NCBI GenBank assembly: GCA_947168365.1
Contig: CAMVLO010000073.1
Coordinates: 1-16,265, forward strand
Length of the DNA stretch: 16,265 bases
Reading direction: 5' to 3'
From: UBA3824 sp017541145
Lineage (GTDB): Bacteria > Bacteroidota > Bacteroidia > Bacteroidales > UBA3824
Within the stretch, counting starts at the first letter, position 1, and every line of letters begins with the position of its first letter. The notes beneath the pieces are model-generated. The model saw only the letters and a list, made by a program, of their open reading frames with translations, had not been told where the DNA came from and made no database searches. Positions 1 to 6,698 of this stretch are shown piece after piece. Made by a program: the position numbers and the translations under genes.

Positions 1-143
1 TTGCGCTATAATTTCCGCAACCCAAAATACTGATATTTATCGAGTTAGAACCTTGTGCAAAGACAGCATTTTGTTCCACCTTTGACTTTCTCGTTTTTTT
101 TAACTTATTTTGTACTTATTTATTTACTCAAAATTTGCAAATC
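1..143. other. Upstream region of the signalling operon
   Basis: No gene is supported here. The first 20 bases form a short inverted repeat (TTGCG at 1-5, CGCAA at 16-20) around TATAATTT, a core also found in the palindromic repeats at 8516 and 10001, so the window may begin at the edge of a related element. The rest is AT-rich with T-tracts and presumably holds the operon promoter. No perfect TAnnTTTG box was found before the ATG at 144; the best partial match is listed separately. Confidence 0.4.
53..84 (+). promoter_or_regulatory. Weak candidate promoter for the signalling operon
   Basis: TTG at 53-55 is followed after 21 bases by CACCTTTG at 77-84, one mismatch from the Bacteroidota -7 consensus TAnnTTTG. 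A second imperfect match, TTATTTTG, lies closer to the gene. Neither is convincing alone, and transcription could begin outside the window. Confidence 0.22.
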
Positions 144-509
144 ATGAAAAAATTCAATATATTTGGTATAATCACAATTATACTTTTTCTGGCAATCGCA
201 GCTTGCGGGCCTTCGGTATACAAAATCAGTATGCACGGCAACAGATACGATGGAAAAAATGTCAGAGTAAAAGGCAAGGTAATTAATACTTTGCATCTCG
301 ACGACTTGAATTATTTTGTGATTAAAAGAGGTAAATATCATGTAAATGTTGTTACAAATGATTTTTTGCCCGTTCTCAACGACAATGTTACTGTAAGAGG
401 TAAAATTATCAGCAAGTTTTACTATCAACGGGACACTATTGTTGTGATTAAGGAAAATACTAAGGCTAAAAAAAGTAAAGACAATATTTTCAATAAATCG
501 GTTAGATAA
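144..509 (+). CDS. Small lipoprotein with OB-fold-like domain
   Basis: The product is a 121-residue envelope lipoprotein of unknown function. Residues 1-20 form a signal peptide with two Lys then a hydrophobic core, and LAIAAC-G places the lipidated Cys at residue 21. Residues 36-105 read as a beta-rich repeat (GKNVRVKGKV, then NDNVTVRGKI), a spacing typical of OB-fold domains such as the tRNA_anti-like group seen in other small Bacteroidota lipoproteins; that assignment is inference from pattern only. The tail (106-121) is Lys-rich. The start is ATG at 144; a TTG three codons upstream would also be in frame but spoils the signal peptide. The next gene begins 18 bases after the stop, so it is probably the first cistron of the kinase/phosphatase operon and may act as its envelope-side partner. 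Confidence 0.7.
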   Translation: MKKFNIFGIITIILFLAIAACGPSVYKISMHGNRYDGKNVRVKGKVINTLHLDDLNYFVIKRGKYHVNVVTNDFLPVLNDNVTVRGKIISKFYYQRDTIVVIKENTKAKKSKDNIFNKSVR

Positions 510-527
510 ACAAAGATTTTTCATAAT

Positions 528-1988
528 ATGAAATTATTTTGGTTTACAATATTACTATTATTAGTTAACTTCTTTTCGCTTCATGGTCAAAGCCTTGAAG
601 TGATGTCGGTAAACGACGGTGCTTATCCCGAAATTATGGTAAGGGTAAAGGTTTCCGGCTCTGAAAATGACAGTATTTCGATATTAGAAAAAGGTAATAC
701 TGTGGTTTGCGATATTCAAAACTCGGATCCGTCGCAAAATTATGATGAAAGGATGTTTGTTTTTTTGGTGGAAGACTCGTATTATTTTCATCACAAGGAA
801 GTGTTTCCTCATCTAAAAAAAACTCTCATGGAAATTGCCAACAATATCGGTAAAAAGGATAATCTGAATATTTTGTATTTTGGAACTCCCGGCAGAATTG
901 TAAAAGCTCTCAGCGCCGGTCAATCTCAACATCCTGATTTGATGCGGAATAATATTGAAGATTATTTTTTACCTCAAACTGATTCTACTTTTATTGACAA
1001 CAGATTGTTTGAATCTATCAGCAAGAGTTTGGATTATATCAAAAGTCAACGAAATAATAATAATGCTATAATTTTTACTATAATTTCGCGCGGTCTCAAT
1101 CTCTCTAATGTGAGGGAAATGCCGGAAGAGGTAATCAATGATATCAAGAAAACGGGATTATATGTAAATGTAATGATTTATGATTCTGAATCTTACAACT
1201 GTAAACGAGAACTTGAAAATTTGGCTCAGTTGTCTGACGGTGATTCTTATATTTTTACTGAACACAATCTTGAATCAAAGTTGCTACAAGTAATGGAGAA
1301 GATGAGCAAGGTAAAACCAAGAAACTTGTATCAAGAAAAAATAATAAGATTTAATGCCGCTCAAAAAGGAACTTCAAACAGTTTTGTAATAAAATACGGC
1401 AACAAAGAGGAACTTTGCGAATACACCAATCCCAATCAGACAAGTTTTTTAGGAAAGTATCCGATTGCAATCGTAATTATAATCTCTGTATTACTGATTT
1501 TAACAGCCGTAATACTTTATCTGAAAACCCGTACCAAAGTGTTGAGACATATTGACGCAAGCGCACAGGAAAAGATGAAAAATATCATGGCTCAAAACAA
1601 GAGTTTGAAACATGAATTGGAAAAATACAAACGCCATCCGATAAGTATTCTGAAAAGTTTTGACAATTTTAATATCGACGAAAATTTGATAGGTTCGGGC
1701 AAGATGATTCCGAAACTTTTGGTACAAGATCAGGATCAAAAGATGGTATTTGACCTCAGCAAGATGATAATGACTATTGGCAGAAAAGAAAGTAATGATA
1801 TTGTGCTTCAGAACCGTACAGTATCGGGCTCGCACGCTACTCTTAGTTTTGAAGGCGGTGTGTTTTATATTACTGACAACAATTCTACCAACGGTACTTT
1901 TATAAATGATATTAAAATCACCAAAGGCAAAATCTGTCCTAACGACATCGTAAGAATAGGTTCGGTATTTGCCAAAATCAATTACTAA
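528..1988 (+). CDS. Membrane protein with vWA-like periplasmic domain and cytoplasmic FHA domain
   Basis: This 486-residue protein probably carries a signal across the inner membrane. Residues 1-20 are a signal peptide (HGQ-S cleavage likely). Residues about 75-262 resemble a von Willebrand A fold: a hydrophobic strand (MFVFLVEDSYYF), a second (NLNILYFGTP), and IIFTIISRGLNLSN where a vWA usually has its second metal-site loop. The DxSxS metal site is not intact. A transmembrane helix (311-332) is followed by positive residues, fitting N-terminus out and C-terminus in. Residues 345-368 look like a short coiled coil. Residues 412-482 are a clear FHA domain with G418-R419, S433, H436 and NSTNGT at 452-457, the phosphothreonine-binding set. 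With a PP2C phosphatase and Ser/Thr kinase next in the run, the FHA is the likely reader of kinase output. FHA is very sure; vWA is less so. Confidence 0.87.
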   Translation: MKLFWFTILLLLVNFFSLHGQSLEVMSVNDGAYPEIMVRVKVSGSENDSISILEKGNTVVCDIQNSDPSQNYDERMFVFLVEDSYYFHHKEVFPHLKKTLMEIANNIGKKDNLNILYFGTPGRIVKALSAGQSQHPDLMRNNIEDYFLPQTDSTFIDNRLFESISKSLDYIKSQRNNNNAIIFTIISRGLNLSNVREMPEEVINDIKKTGLYVNVMIYDSESYNCKRELENLAQLSDGDSYIFTEHNLESKLLQVMEKMSKVKPRNLYQEKIIRFNAAQKGTSNSFVIKYGNKEELCEYTNPNQTSFLGKYPIAIVIIISVLLILTAVILYLKTRTKVLRHIDASAQEKMKNIMAQNKSLKHELEKYKRHPISILKSFDNFNIDENLIGSGKMIPKLLVQDQDQKMVFDLSKMIMTIGRKESNDIVLQNRTVSGSHATLSFEGGVFYITDNNSTNGTFINDIKITKGKICPNDIVRIGSVFAKINY

Positions 1989-1989
1989 A

Positions 1990-2029
1990 AGGGAAATCTA
2001 AGAACTTGATTTTTCTTATATTTTTCCCT
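1990..2029 (+). other. Intra-operon hairpin between the FHA and phosphatase genes
   Basis: AGGGAAA (1990-1996) pairs with TTTCCCT (2023-2029), and inside it TAAGAA (1999-2004) pairs with TTCTTA (2013-2018) around an 8-base loop. The structure starts two bases after the FHA gene's stop codon. It is not followed by a T-run, so it fits an mRNA-processing or stability element better than a full terminator. It could set different levels of the phosphatase/kinase pair relative to the upstream genes. Confidence 0.45.
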
Positions 2030-2067
2030 GACATATAAACACTCACAAAAAAAACAACAATAAAATA

Positions 2068-3261
2068 ATGGAGACATCCAAAACCAAGGAACTGACCAAC
2101 TTTCATTATATCAGCCTTACCGACACGGGCAATGTGCGCGAAAACAATGAGGATTATCTCGGATATTTCGACACGATAAACGGTCATATATTTGTAGTAT
2201 GTGACGGTTGCGGCGGTTTGCCCTGCGGTGAAAAAGCGTCACAAACGGTGGTTAACTCTCTGAAATTTTTCTTTTCAAACTTTTATTACAAGGATCCGTT
2301 TCAAGCAATAAAAGATGCTGTAGATTACGCTCAAAACCGTATTCGAGAAGAAGAACGTGAGGATTCATCATGCGAGGGTATGGCTTGTACAATGGTTTTG
2401 GTTTTGATAAGATACAACAAGGCTTATTATGCTCACATCGGAGATTCAAGGATTTATTATTTTACCAAACGGGAACTTACACAACTCACCAAAGACGACA
2501 GTTATGTACAAATGCTTGTTGACCAAGGGAAACTCACACCTCAAGAGGCAGAATCGCACCCAAGGAAAAACGAACTTGTAAGGGTAATGGGCATGAATCC
2601 TCCGTGTCAACCTCATATTTGCAGCCGTCCTATCAATCCCAACGACGGCGATTTGGTTTTGCTTTGTACCGACGGTCTTTACAATATGGTAAAAGAACAA
2701 GATATCAAAGCAACACTTGCTCACCGCGGATATATCGAGGACAAAGGCATGGAACTGATAAAGGCAGCCAAAAACAACGGCGGTCTTGATAATATCACGT
2801 TGCAGATTATTAAATTTTATAATGTTGACTACGAAAAAACCGAGCAGCGACCCGCAATTACGGAATTTGTCAACAAAAACAAAAGTAATATTCTGATTGG
2901 CGTAGCTGCTGCATTGATACTGATAATCGGATTGATGTTTTCGATGCGATATACCAAAGATAATCAATGCGAAGTTTATACAAATCAAAAAAATATATTC
3001 TTAAAAATAGACCCTGACACAATACCCGACACCGATTCGCTGTTAGAAACATTCGGATTGGATTTCAGTAAAGTGGTTTATGTAAATCAAGGCGGTAAAA
3101 AACTGATAAATTTACCTATACGAAAAATTGTAACGGTAAGATATTATGATACAATTTACACTTTGGCAAAACTGTATCACACTACACCGGAAAAAATAAT
3201 GAAAGTAAACGGACTGAAAAGCGAACATCTCAAGCCCGGAACCGAACTTATAATATTATGA
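2068..3261 (+). CDS. PP2C-family Ser/Thr protein phosphatase with transmembrane helix and LysM domain
   Basis: This 397-residue enzyme should remove phosphate from Ser/Thr in a metal-dependent reaction, acting in the cytoplasm and opposing the kinase encoded next. The PPM/PP2C domain (about 12-252) shows NED at 27-29, DGCGG at 46-50, GDSR at 125-128, TDG at 201-203 and the closing LDN at 240-242, so all metal-binding acidic residues are present. A transmembrane helix spans about 274-292 after a Lys/Asn-rich stretch, putting the C-terminus in the periplasm. Residues 354-396 match LysM well (VTVRYYDTIYTLA, then VNGL and LKPGTEL), a module that generally binds peptidoglycan. A membrane-bound PP2C with its own wall-binding tail is less usual than the short soluble form found beside many bacterial kinases. 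ATG at 2068 is chosen because the PP2C motif begins near it. The stop overlaps the kinase start (ATGA). Confidence 0.92.
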   Translation: METSKTKELTNFHYISLTDTGNVRENNEDYLGYFDTINGHIFVVCDGCGGLPCGEKASQTVVNSLKFFFSNFYYKDPFQAIKDAVDYAQNRIREEEREDSSCEGMACTMVLVLIRYNKAYYAHIGDSRIYYFTKRELTQLTKDDSYVQMLVDQGKLTPQEAESHPRKNELVRVMGMNPPCQPHICSRPINPNDGDLVLLCTDGLYNMVKEQDIKATLAHRGYIEDKGMELIKAAKNNGGLDNITLQIIKFYNVDYEKTEQRPAITEFVNKNKSNILIGVAAALILIIGLMFSMRYTKDNQCEVYTNQKNIFLKIDPDTIPDTDSLLETFGLDFSKVVYVNQGGKKLINLPIRKIVTVRYYDTIYTLAKLYHTTPEKIMKVNGLKSEHLKPGTELIIL

Positions 3262-5009
3262 CAACAAACAACAAAAACCCATTGATAGGAAGGCGTTTAG
3301 GAAATTACAAAATAGAATCCCTAATAGCAGACGGCGGCATGAGTAGCGTATTTGAAGGCGTACACATGTTGCTTGGGCGGCGTGTGGCTATCAAACAGCT
3401 TAACCCGTTGTTGGAACAGAAAGAAGGTGTAAAAGAACGTCTTAAAAACGAAGCTGTTACACTATCAAAACTCAAGCATCCGAATATCGTAACTATTTAC
3501 GACTATATTGAATGCGAAATCGGTACGTTTATTATTGAAGAACTGATAAAAGGTATACCTCTCAACGAATACCTGAAAACCGAATCAGGACCGATACCGG
3601 AACCAAAAGCTATTAAGTATATGATTCAAATGCTTGATGCCGTGGGATATATGCATTCTAAAAATATAATTCACCGCGATATCAAACCGGGAAATTTTGT
3701 AATAACTCCCGACAACGAAATCAAGATGCTTGATTTTGGTATTGCCCAAATACTCGACCATACAGCGCCTCATATCACTCAGCCGGGTACAAAGGTCGGT
3801 ACTGCGTTGTATATGAGTCCGCAGCAAGTAAAAGGTCAGCCTTTGGACAGACGAACGGATATCTATTCGCTTGGTGTTACATTTTTTCACATGATAACAG
3901 GTCAGCATCCGTACAGCAGCAAACTTTCGGAATATGATATTTACAACAAAATCATCAACGAACCTTTGCCCGAACCGATGTCGATATACAAAGGCGTATC
4001 AACTCAGATGCAGGAAGTGATTTTTAAATGTTGCGCCAAAAAACCTCTTGACCGTTATCAGGATTGCGGACAACTAAAACGCGATATTCTCAGCATTGCC
4101 AAAACTTACGAAAATAATACCGAAAGTGCCAACACTCAGGTATTTGACCTCACGCCCGAAGAAAAAAGCAAGAAGGTAATAATCTGGAAAAACGCCGTAA
4201 TGATGGCTGTAGTTGCAATTTTTCTAATTGCAGTATGCGTTTCGGTTTTTACATTTGGAAATCAAGACCAAATGCACGTAATTGCCGACAACTCATATCT
4301 TTACGAGGCTGACAGTATAAATTCTAAACGGATTGATAATCTGAATTACGGCGAAATTGTAAAGATAATGACCGACAAGCCGGAACACGAAAGAAAAGGT
4401 ATCACATGGATAGAAGCTGTTTCGGTACGAGGTGTAAAGGGTTATATCCAAAAGAATTATGTTGCCTCGTCAAAAATTTATCAACAGATAAACTCGATGT
4501 TTTTCAACAAGGAAGCCACCGAGCAAACTCCAAACGAGTATAAACTTGTATTGTGGAAATATTTTGTAGAAAACAAATTTTTCAGGAAATCGTCGTCACA
4601 ATGGAAAATTACCGGCGAAAACAACAACAGCAATTTGGAATACAACGGCATTTGCTCAGGATATTTCAACAACAACGAAACTCTTGACTATGCGTGCGTA
4701 ATTCATAACACTATTGACAAAAATTGTAAACTGTTGATATTCTTTGATAACAGCGACGAGAGCATAGCATTGGATTACAATACAGAAATAAAAATCCGCA
4801 CCATACCCAAAGGCGAAAGCGGCGGCGGATGGTATCTCGGCAACCGATATACAAGAACTATCGGCAACGGTTCGCAATACGAAGTAAACAAATATGAATT
4901 TTTGCCTTCGGACGGTATACTGATTTTCGATGTGGAAAAGGAAGTGAACACAATTTGCCTGTTCAACACCGAAGAAAACAAAATTCATCTGACTGAACAG
5001 CCTAAATAA
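3258..5009 (+). CDS. Transmembrane Ser/Thr protein kinase with SH3-like and C-terminal extracytoplasmic domains
   Basis: This 583-residue protein is a Hanks-type (PASTA-less) kinase. The catalytic domain (about 16-280) has the glycine loop IADGGMSSV (23-31), VAIK with K46, E65 of helix C, HRDIKPGN (139-146), DFG (159-161) and a T/S-rich activation segment ending MSP at 186-188, so it should be active. After a Thr/Ser-rich linker, KKVIIWK precedes a transmembrane helix at 311-333, placing the rest in the periplasm. Residues about 338-404 look like a bacterial SH3 domain (YLYEADS, then NYGEIVKI and GVKGYIQKNYV). Residues 405-583 are an unassigned beta-rich region with one FG-GAP-like segment, GYFNNNETLDYA (468-479). 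The start overlaps the phosphatase stop as ATGA, implying translational coupling. It probably phosphorylates targets read by the FHA protein; its natural ligand is unknown. Confidence 0.94.
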   Translation: MTTNNKNPLIGRRLGNYKIESLIADGGMSSVFEGVHMLLGRRVAIKQLNPLLEQKEGVKERLKNEAVTLSKLKHPNIVTIYDYIECEIGTFIIEELIKGIPLNEYLKTESGPIPEPKAIKYMIQMLDAVGYMHSKNIIHRDIKPGNFVITPDNEIKMLDFGIAQILDHTAPHITQPGTKVGTALYMSPQQVKGQPLDRRTDIYSLGVTFFHMITGQHPYSSKLSEYDIYNKIINEPLPEPMSIYKGVSTQMQEVIFKCCAKKPLDRYQDCGQLKRDILSIAKTYENNTESANTQVFDLTPEEKSKKVIIWKNAVMMAVVAIFLIAVCVSVFTFGNQDQMHVIADNSYLYEADSINSKRIDNLNYGEIVKIMTDKPEHERKGITWIEAVSVRGVKGYIQKNYVASSKIYQQINSMFFNKEATEQTPNEYKLVLWKYFVENKFFRKSSSQWKITGENNNSNLEYNGICSGYFNNNETLDYACVIHNTIDKNCKLLIFFDNSDESIALDYNTEIKIRTIPKGESGGGWYLGNRYTRTIGNGSQYEVNKYEFLPSDGILIFDVEKEVNTICLFNTEENKIHLTEQPK

Positions 5010-5021
5010 CTAACAGTCAGA
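4988..5021. terminator. Stem-loop across the two convergent stop codons
   Basis: TCTGACTG (4988-4995) is the exact inverse complement of CAGTCAGA (5014-5021); the 18-base loop holds the kinase stop (5007-5009) and the stop of the opposing hydrolase gene (5010-5012). Such a structure could work as a bidirectional terminator, but the trailing T-runs are weak on both strands (GAATTTTC on +, GAATTTTGTTTTC on -). It is a candidate only. Confidence 0.35.
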
Positions 5022-5840
5022 AGAATTTTCATCGAATTCCAATTCCATACCGCAACGAAACATCATGATATTTTCGTTTACTTGATGCATAGTTTCAAAA
5101 GCATTGTCTCCTGTACAATGTCCGGTATAAAACTTTGTATCAGGGTAATTATCAAGCATCTCACGGGCAATAAACTGCAATTCGGTTTCTGACTCAAAAC
5201 TCTCATTCAAATGCGGGTCTAAGAGATGGAAACCGCCTAAGCAAATATCAACCTTGCGGTCTACACTATTCAAAATATTGAGAATTCCGTGATGAGCGCA
5301 GCCCGTAAACAGCAAACCGTCAACATAGAAAACAAGTTCGTGTTCAAAATTGTCAGGTACAAGTCCGCGACCATGATTCACAAAAAGATTGCAATTGCCT
5401 TTAGGAATTGTAAAATGAAAACGCAAATCGCCGTAAACCACAAAATCGTCAATCAAAGTTTCTTCACGAATTTCAATAAAACGGTTGCCATAACATGAAT
5501 AATCAAGCGGTGTACTTATACTGTGAAGGAATCTTCGTTTAGAAAAATATTGAGCTTTACGAATATTAGGTGACAACAATACTTTGGCTTTGCTATTGAT
5601 ATCCAAGAAATAACGCAATCCGCCAATATGATCGCTATGACCATGAGAAATAAAAACATAGTCAACATCCTGAAGTTTTACGCCAAGCACCGAAGTATTT
5701 TTGATAAATGCATCCGAAGCTCCGGTATCAAGCAGAAACTTATGTTTATCAGTTTCCAAATATACCGACAATCCGTGTTCGGTCCTCATCAGGGCATTAC
5801 CTTCGCGATTATCAGATAAAATAACTATTTTTTTTATCAT
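5010..5840 (-). CDS. Metallo-beta-lactamase-fold hydrolase, COG1237-like
   Basis: This 276-residue protein has no signal peptide and should be cytoplasmic. The metal-binding motif HGHSDHIGG (66-74) supplies H66, H68, D70 and H71; GCAHHG (180-185), GGFH (202-205) and GHCTG (240-244) are the other motifs expected of the COG1237 branch, which includes proteins annotated as 7,8-dihydropterin-6-methyl-4-(beta-D-ribofuranosyl)-aminobenzene-5'-phosphate synthase-like. LLDTGAS and EHGLSVYLE near the N-terminus also fit that branch. Its substrate cannot be read from sequence. The ATG at 5840 is preceded by a -7 box at 5877-5870. It points against the kinase gene with stops directly adjacent, so it is not part of the signalling operon, and it diverges from the lipoprotein gene at 6044. 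The fold is certain; the family name is likely; the reaction is unknown. Confidence 0.88.
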   Translation of the reverse strand: MIKKIVILSDNREGNALMRTEHGLSVYLETDKHKFLLDTGASDAFIKNTSVLGVKLQDVDYVFISHGHSDHIGGLRYFLDINSKAKVLLSPNIRKAQYFSKRRFLHSISTPLDYSCYGNRFIEIREETLIDDFVVYGDLRFHFTIPKGNCNLFVNHGRGLVPDNFEHELVFYVDGLLFTGCAHHGILNILNSVDRKVDICLGGFHLLDPHLNESFESETELQFIAREMLDNYPDTKFYTGHCTGDNAFETMHQVNENIMMFRCGMELEFDENSSDC

Positions 5841-5869
5841 TTCAATAATACATCTTTTAGCAATAATCG

Positions 5870-5877
5870 CAAATATA
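5870..5877 (-). promoter_or_regulatory. -7 box of the hydrolase gene
   Basis: On the minus strand this reads TATATTTG, a full match to TAnnTTTG. It would start transcription about 20-25 bases before the ATG at 5840. No good TTG lies at the -33 position (TCG instead), so its strength is uncertain. Confidence 0.5.
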
Positions 5878-5933
5878 GAATTTTTTTTTTAAATAATCGA
5901 GGCATAATATTACGTTAATAAAAAAAATTTATA

Positions 5934-5941
5934 TATCTTTG
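5934..5941 (+). promoter_or_regulatory. -7 box of the small lipoprotein gene
   Basis: TATCTTTG matches TAnnTTTG fully, with only a weak GTTA in the -33 area. Transcription would start near 5948, leaving a leader of about 95 bases before the ATG at 6044. The leader is A-rich and contains repeated AACAATAA-type runs, which are favourable to initiation in this phylum. Confidence 0.6.
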
Positions 5942-6043
5942 CTGCCGATAAGCAAATTCAAAAGCCTATCAAAAGCTAACAACAATAACAAAAAGTCGAA
6001 AAATATAACATTTATAACAATAATTTTTAAAACTAAATTTAAA

Positions 6044-6532
6044 ATGAAAAAAGTATTTTTATCTTTATTTGCTGCATTAGCAATGTTTTTTATGGTATCT
6101 TGCGGCGCTGCTGAAGGCGTACAAGATGGTGAAACAGCTGCAAAAGAATATGCTGAAGCATTCCAAAGCGGAGATCCTCAATCAATTCTCAATGCTTACA
6201 ACTCTATCGCTACAAAATACGGTGCTAAATATCAGAGTGCAGGCACAGTAGCTTTGGCTGGTTACATCGGTGGTTTGTCTACAAAACTCGACGAAACCGA
6301 CCCAAAAATCAACGGTACTTATTTCGGTATCATGTTAGCTAATGCTAAAATTCAGAACCTTGATGTAGAAAGCATCCAAAAAGCTGTTGACAACGCAAAA
6401 GAACAGTCTAAAGACAAAGCTGCTTTCCAAGCCGGTGTTGATTTGGCTGCTTCATGGTATGCTGCTCCAGCTCAAGAAGAACAACCTGCTGAAGCTGAAG
6501 GCGAAGGTGAAGGTGAAGAAGAAGCTGAATAA
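6044..6532 (+). CDS. Small abundant-type lipoprotein with acidic Ala/Glu/Gly tail
   Basis: The product is a 162-residue lipoprotein of unknown function. Residues 1-19 are a signal peptide, and MVSC-G puts the lipidated Cys at 20. The mature part (21-140) is mostly helical and Ala-rich, without a family I recognise. Residues 141-162 are low complexity and acidic (PAQEEQPAEAEGEGEGEEE), encoded by GAAGGC/GGTGAA-type repeats that could slip. The reading frame is open back to 5939, but that start would lie inside the promoter; ATG at 6044 begins a proper signal peptide. A consensus -7 box, a long A-rich leader, a strong terminator and heavy use of a few codons (GCT, GGT, AAA, GAA) suggest high expression and its own transcript. 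No neighbour hints at its task. Confidence 0.82.
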   Translation: MKKVFLSLFAALAMFFMVSCGAAEGVQDGETAAKEYAEAFQSGDPQSILNAYNSIATKYGAKYQSAGTVALAGYIGGLSTKLDETDPKINGTYFGIMLANAKIQNLDVESIQKAVDNAKEQSKDKAAFQAGVDLAASWYAAPAQEEQPAEAEGEGEGEEEAE

Positions 6533-6595
6533 TTTTTTAGCTGTTTTATAAAAGACTCTAAAAATATTTCAGTACTATTTGATATTGAATCTTAC

Positions 6596-6637
6596 AATCC
6601 GGTTGGTTTCGCAAAAAACAACCGGATTTTTTCTTTT
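6596..6637 (+). terminator. Intrinsic terminator of the lipoprotein gene
   Basis: AATCCGGTTG (6596-6605) pairs perfectly with CAACCGGATT (6619-6628), a 10-bp GC-centred stem, and leads directly into a T-run (6627-6637) broken by one C. It lies 64 bases after the stop codon. The opposing gene ends at 6699, so it mainly serves the lipoprotein. Confidence 0.88.
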
Positions 6638-6698
6638 TAAAAACAATTCCAAGTTTCACAAGTATTAATTTACGACGAAAAGCAAAGGATGTAATCTT

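Noticed and set aside
135..143. TTG start for the first lipoprotein
   Set aside because: The ATG at 144 gives a normal signal peptide, and the three extra residues have no support.
2446..2988. Long open frame opposite the phosphatase gene
   Set aside because: It lies antisense to strongly supported coding sequence, lacks recognisable domains, and has Cys/His/Phe-rich composition typical of a shadow frame.
144..5009. Type VI secretion-linked kinase/phosphatase/FHA set
   Set aside because: Such genes accompany type VI systems in Proteobacteria, but no secretion gene is visible here and the domain layouts differ.
5939..6043. Longer start for the small lipoprotein, adding 35 residues
   Set aside because: The extra residues are coded by the promoter and A-rich leader, and they would hide the lipoprotein signal peptide that begins at 6044.
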